From: Sphingomonas bacterium
GTDB lineage: Bacteria; Pseudomonadota; Alphaproteobacteria; Sphingomonadales; Sphingomonadaceae
DNA: 5,118 nt
Direction: 5' to 3'
NCBI RefSeq assembly: GCF_903643065.1
Contig: NZ_CAHJWX010000187.1
Coordinates: forward strand, 1-5,118
This document shows, one piece after another, positions 4,992-5,118 of this stretch (position 1 is the stretch's first letter; each line of letters begins with the position of its first letter). The position numbers and the translations under genes are program-made. The notes beneath the pieces are model-generated. The model did no database searches and was not told where the DNA came from. It saw nothing but the letters and a program-made list of their open reading frames with translations.

Positions 4992-5118
4992 ATGCTCACC
5001 AGGTGGACAAGGCTGACGGCGGCGCTGCTGCTGGGGGCCGGCGCGGCGTCGGCGCAGGTACGCACGGTGGACCCGAACCGCGCGCTCGACGGCGATCTCG
5101 CCGGCCCGCCGCCCGCCC
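4992..5118 (+). CDS. Exported protein, 5' end only (partial)
   Basis: The ATG at 4992 follows GAGGGAGG (4977-4984) by 7 bases. The first 42 residues begin with a classic Sec signal peptide: a basic n-region (MLTRWTR), a hydrophobic core (LTAALLLGAGA) and an ASA|Q cleavage site after residue 21. The mature start reads QVRTVDPNRALDGDL, then a Pro/Ala-rich stretch to the window edge. The T-V-D-P-N-x-A-h-D-x-D-L start followed by a Pro-rich linker reminds me of sphingomonad DUF1134 (EipA-like) envelope proteins, but the defining domain lies outside the window and this is a guess. The gene is divergent from tRNA-Ser, so the 118 bases between them must hold both promoters. Confidence 0.75.
   Translation, partial: MLTRWTRLTAALLLGAGAASAQVRTVDPNRALDGDLAGPPPA

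Noticed and set aside
1..5118. CRISPR array, toxin-antitoxin pair, riboswitch or full integrase
   Set aside because: No spaced direct repeats, no paired small ORFs with suitable motifs, no riboswitch-like conserved core and no tyrosine or serine recombinase motifs were found on either strand.

Overview
The window is GC-rich DNA of an alphaproteobacterial type, most probably a sphingomonad. The support is protein-level resemblance: the cupin-like protein, the aldo/keto reductase, the ArdC-type and HTH remnants, and the exported protein at the right edge all resemble sphingomonad versions. I assigned this from memory of those families; no search was run.

Left part (1-1430): the last 28 codons of a + strand gene end at 88. 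A 236-base spacer with nothing recognisable follows, then an intact gene for a JmjC/cupin-like putative Fe(II)/2-oxoglutarate oxygenase (325-1383). Its stop codon lies in one arm of a perfect 10-bp inverted repeat. The other arm carries the stop codon of the convergent reading frame to its right.

Middle-left (1426-2245): this is a graveyard. It holds a heavily decayed aldo/keto reductase on the minus strand, with several frameshifts, internal deletions, an in-frame amber codon and a lost catalytic Tyr. It is truncated at its N-terminal side, directly against the 3' end of an IS630-family transposase gene. About 110 bases of spacer follow.

Middle-right (2246-3863): an intact minus-strand gene encodes a polytopic membrane protein of 459 residues, GT-C-like in layout. 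A spacer of about 240 bases with no clear gene lies upstream of it.

Right part (3864-4783): this is the remnant of a mobile or integrative element. It contains a frameshifted N-terminal ArdC-type antirestriction domain joined in frame to an unrecognised tail, a broken helix-turn-helix (excisionase/AlpA-like) gene, a strong GC hairpin, and a 17-codon truncated ORF with a very good Shine-Dalgarno sequence. All of it lies against the 3' end of an intact tRNA-Ser(GCT) gene (4784-4873, minus strand) that has its own promoter. Beyond the tRNA, a + strand gene for an exported protein begins at 4992 and runs out of the window.

Only two complete protein genes look functional (cupin-like and membrane protein), plus the tRNA and two partial edge genes. 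I see no complete new defence, mobile or biosynthetic system. The most informative signal is the cluster of gene remnants beside the tRNA-Ser gene and in 1426-2135, which records element insertion followed by decay.
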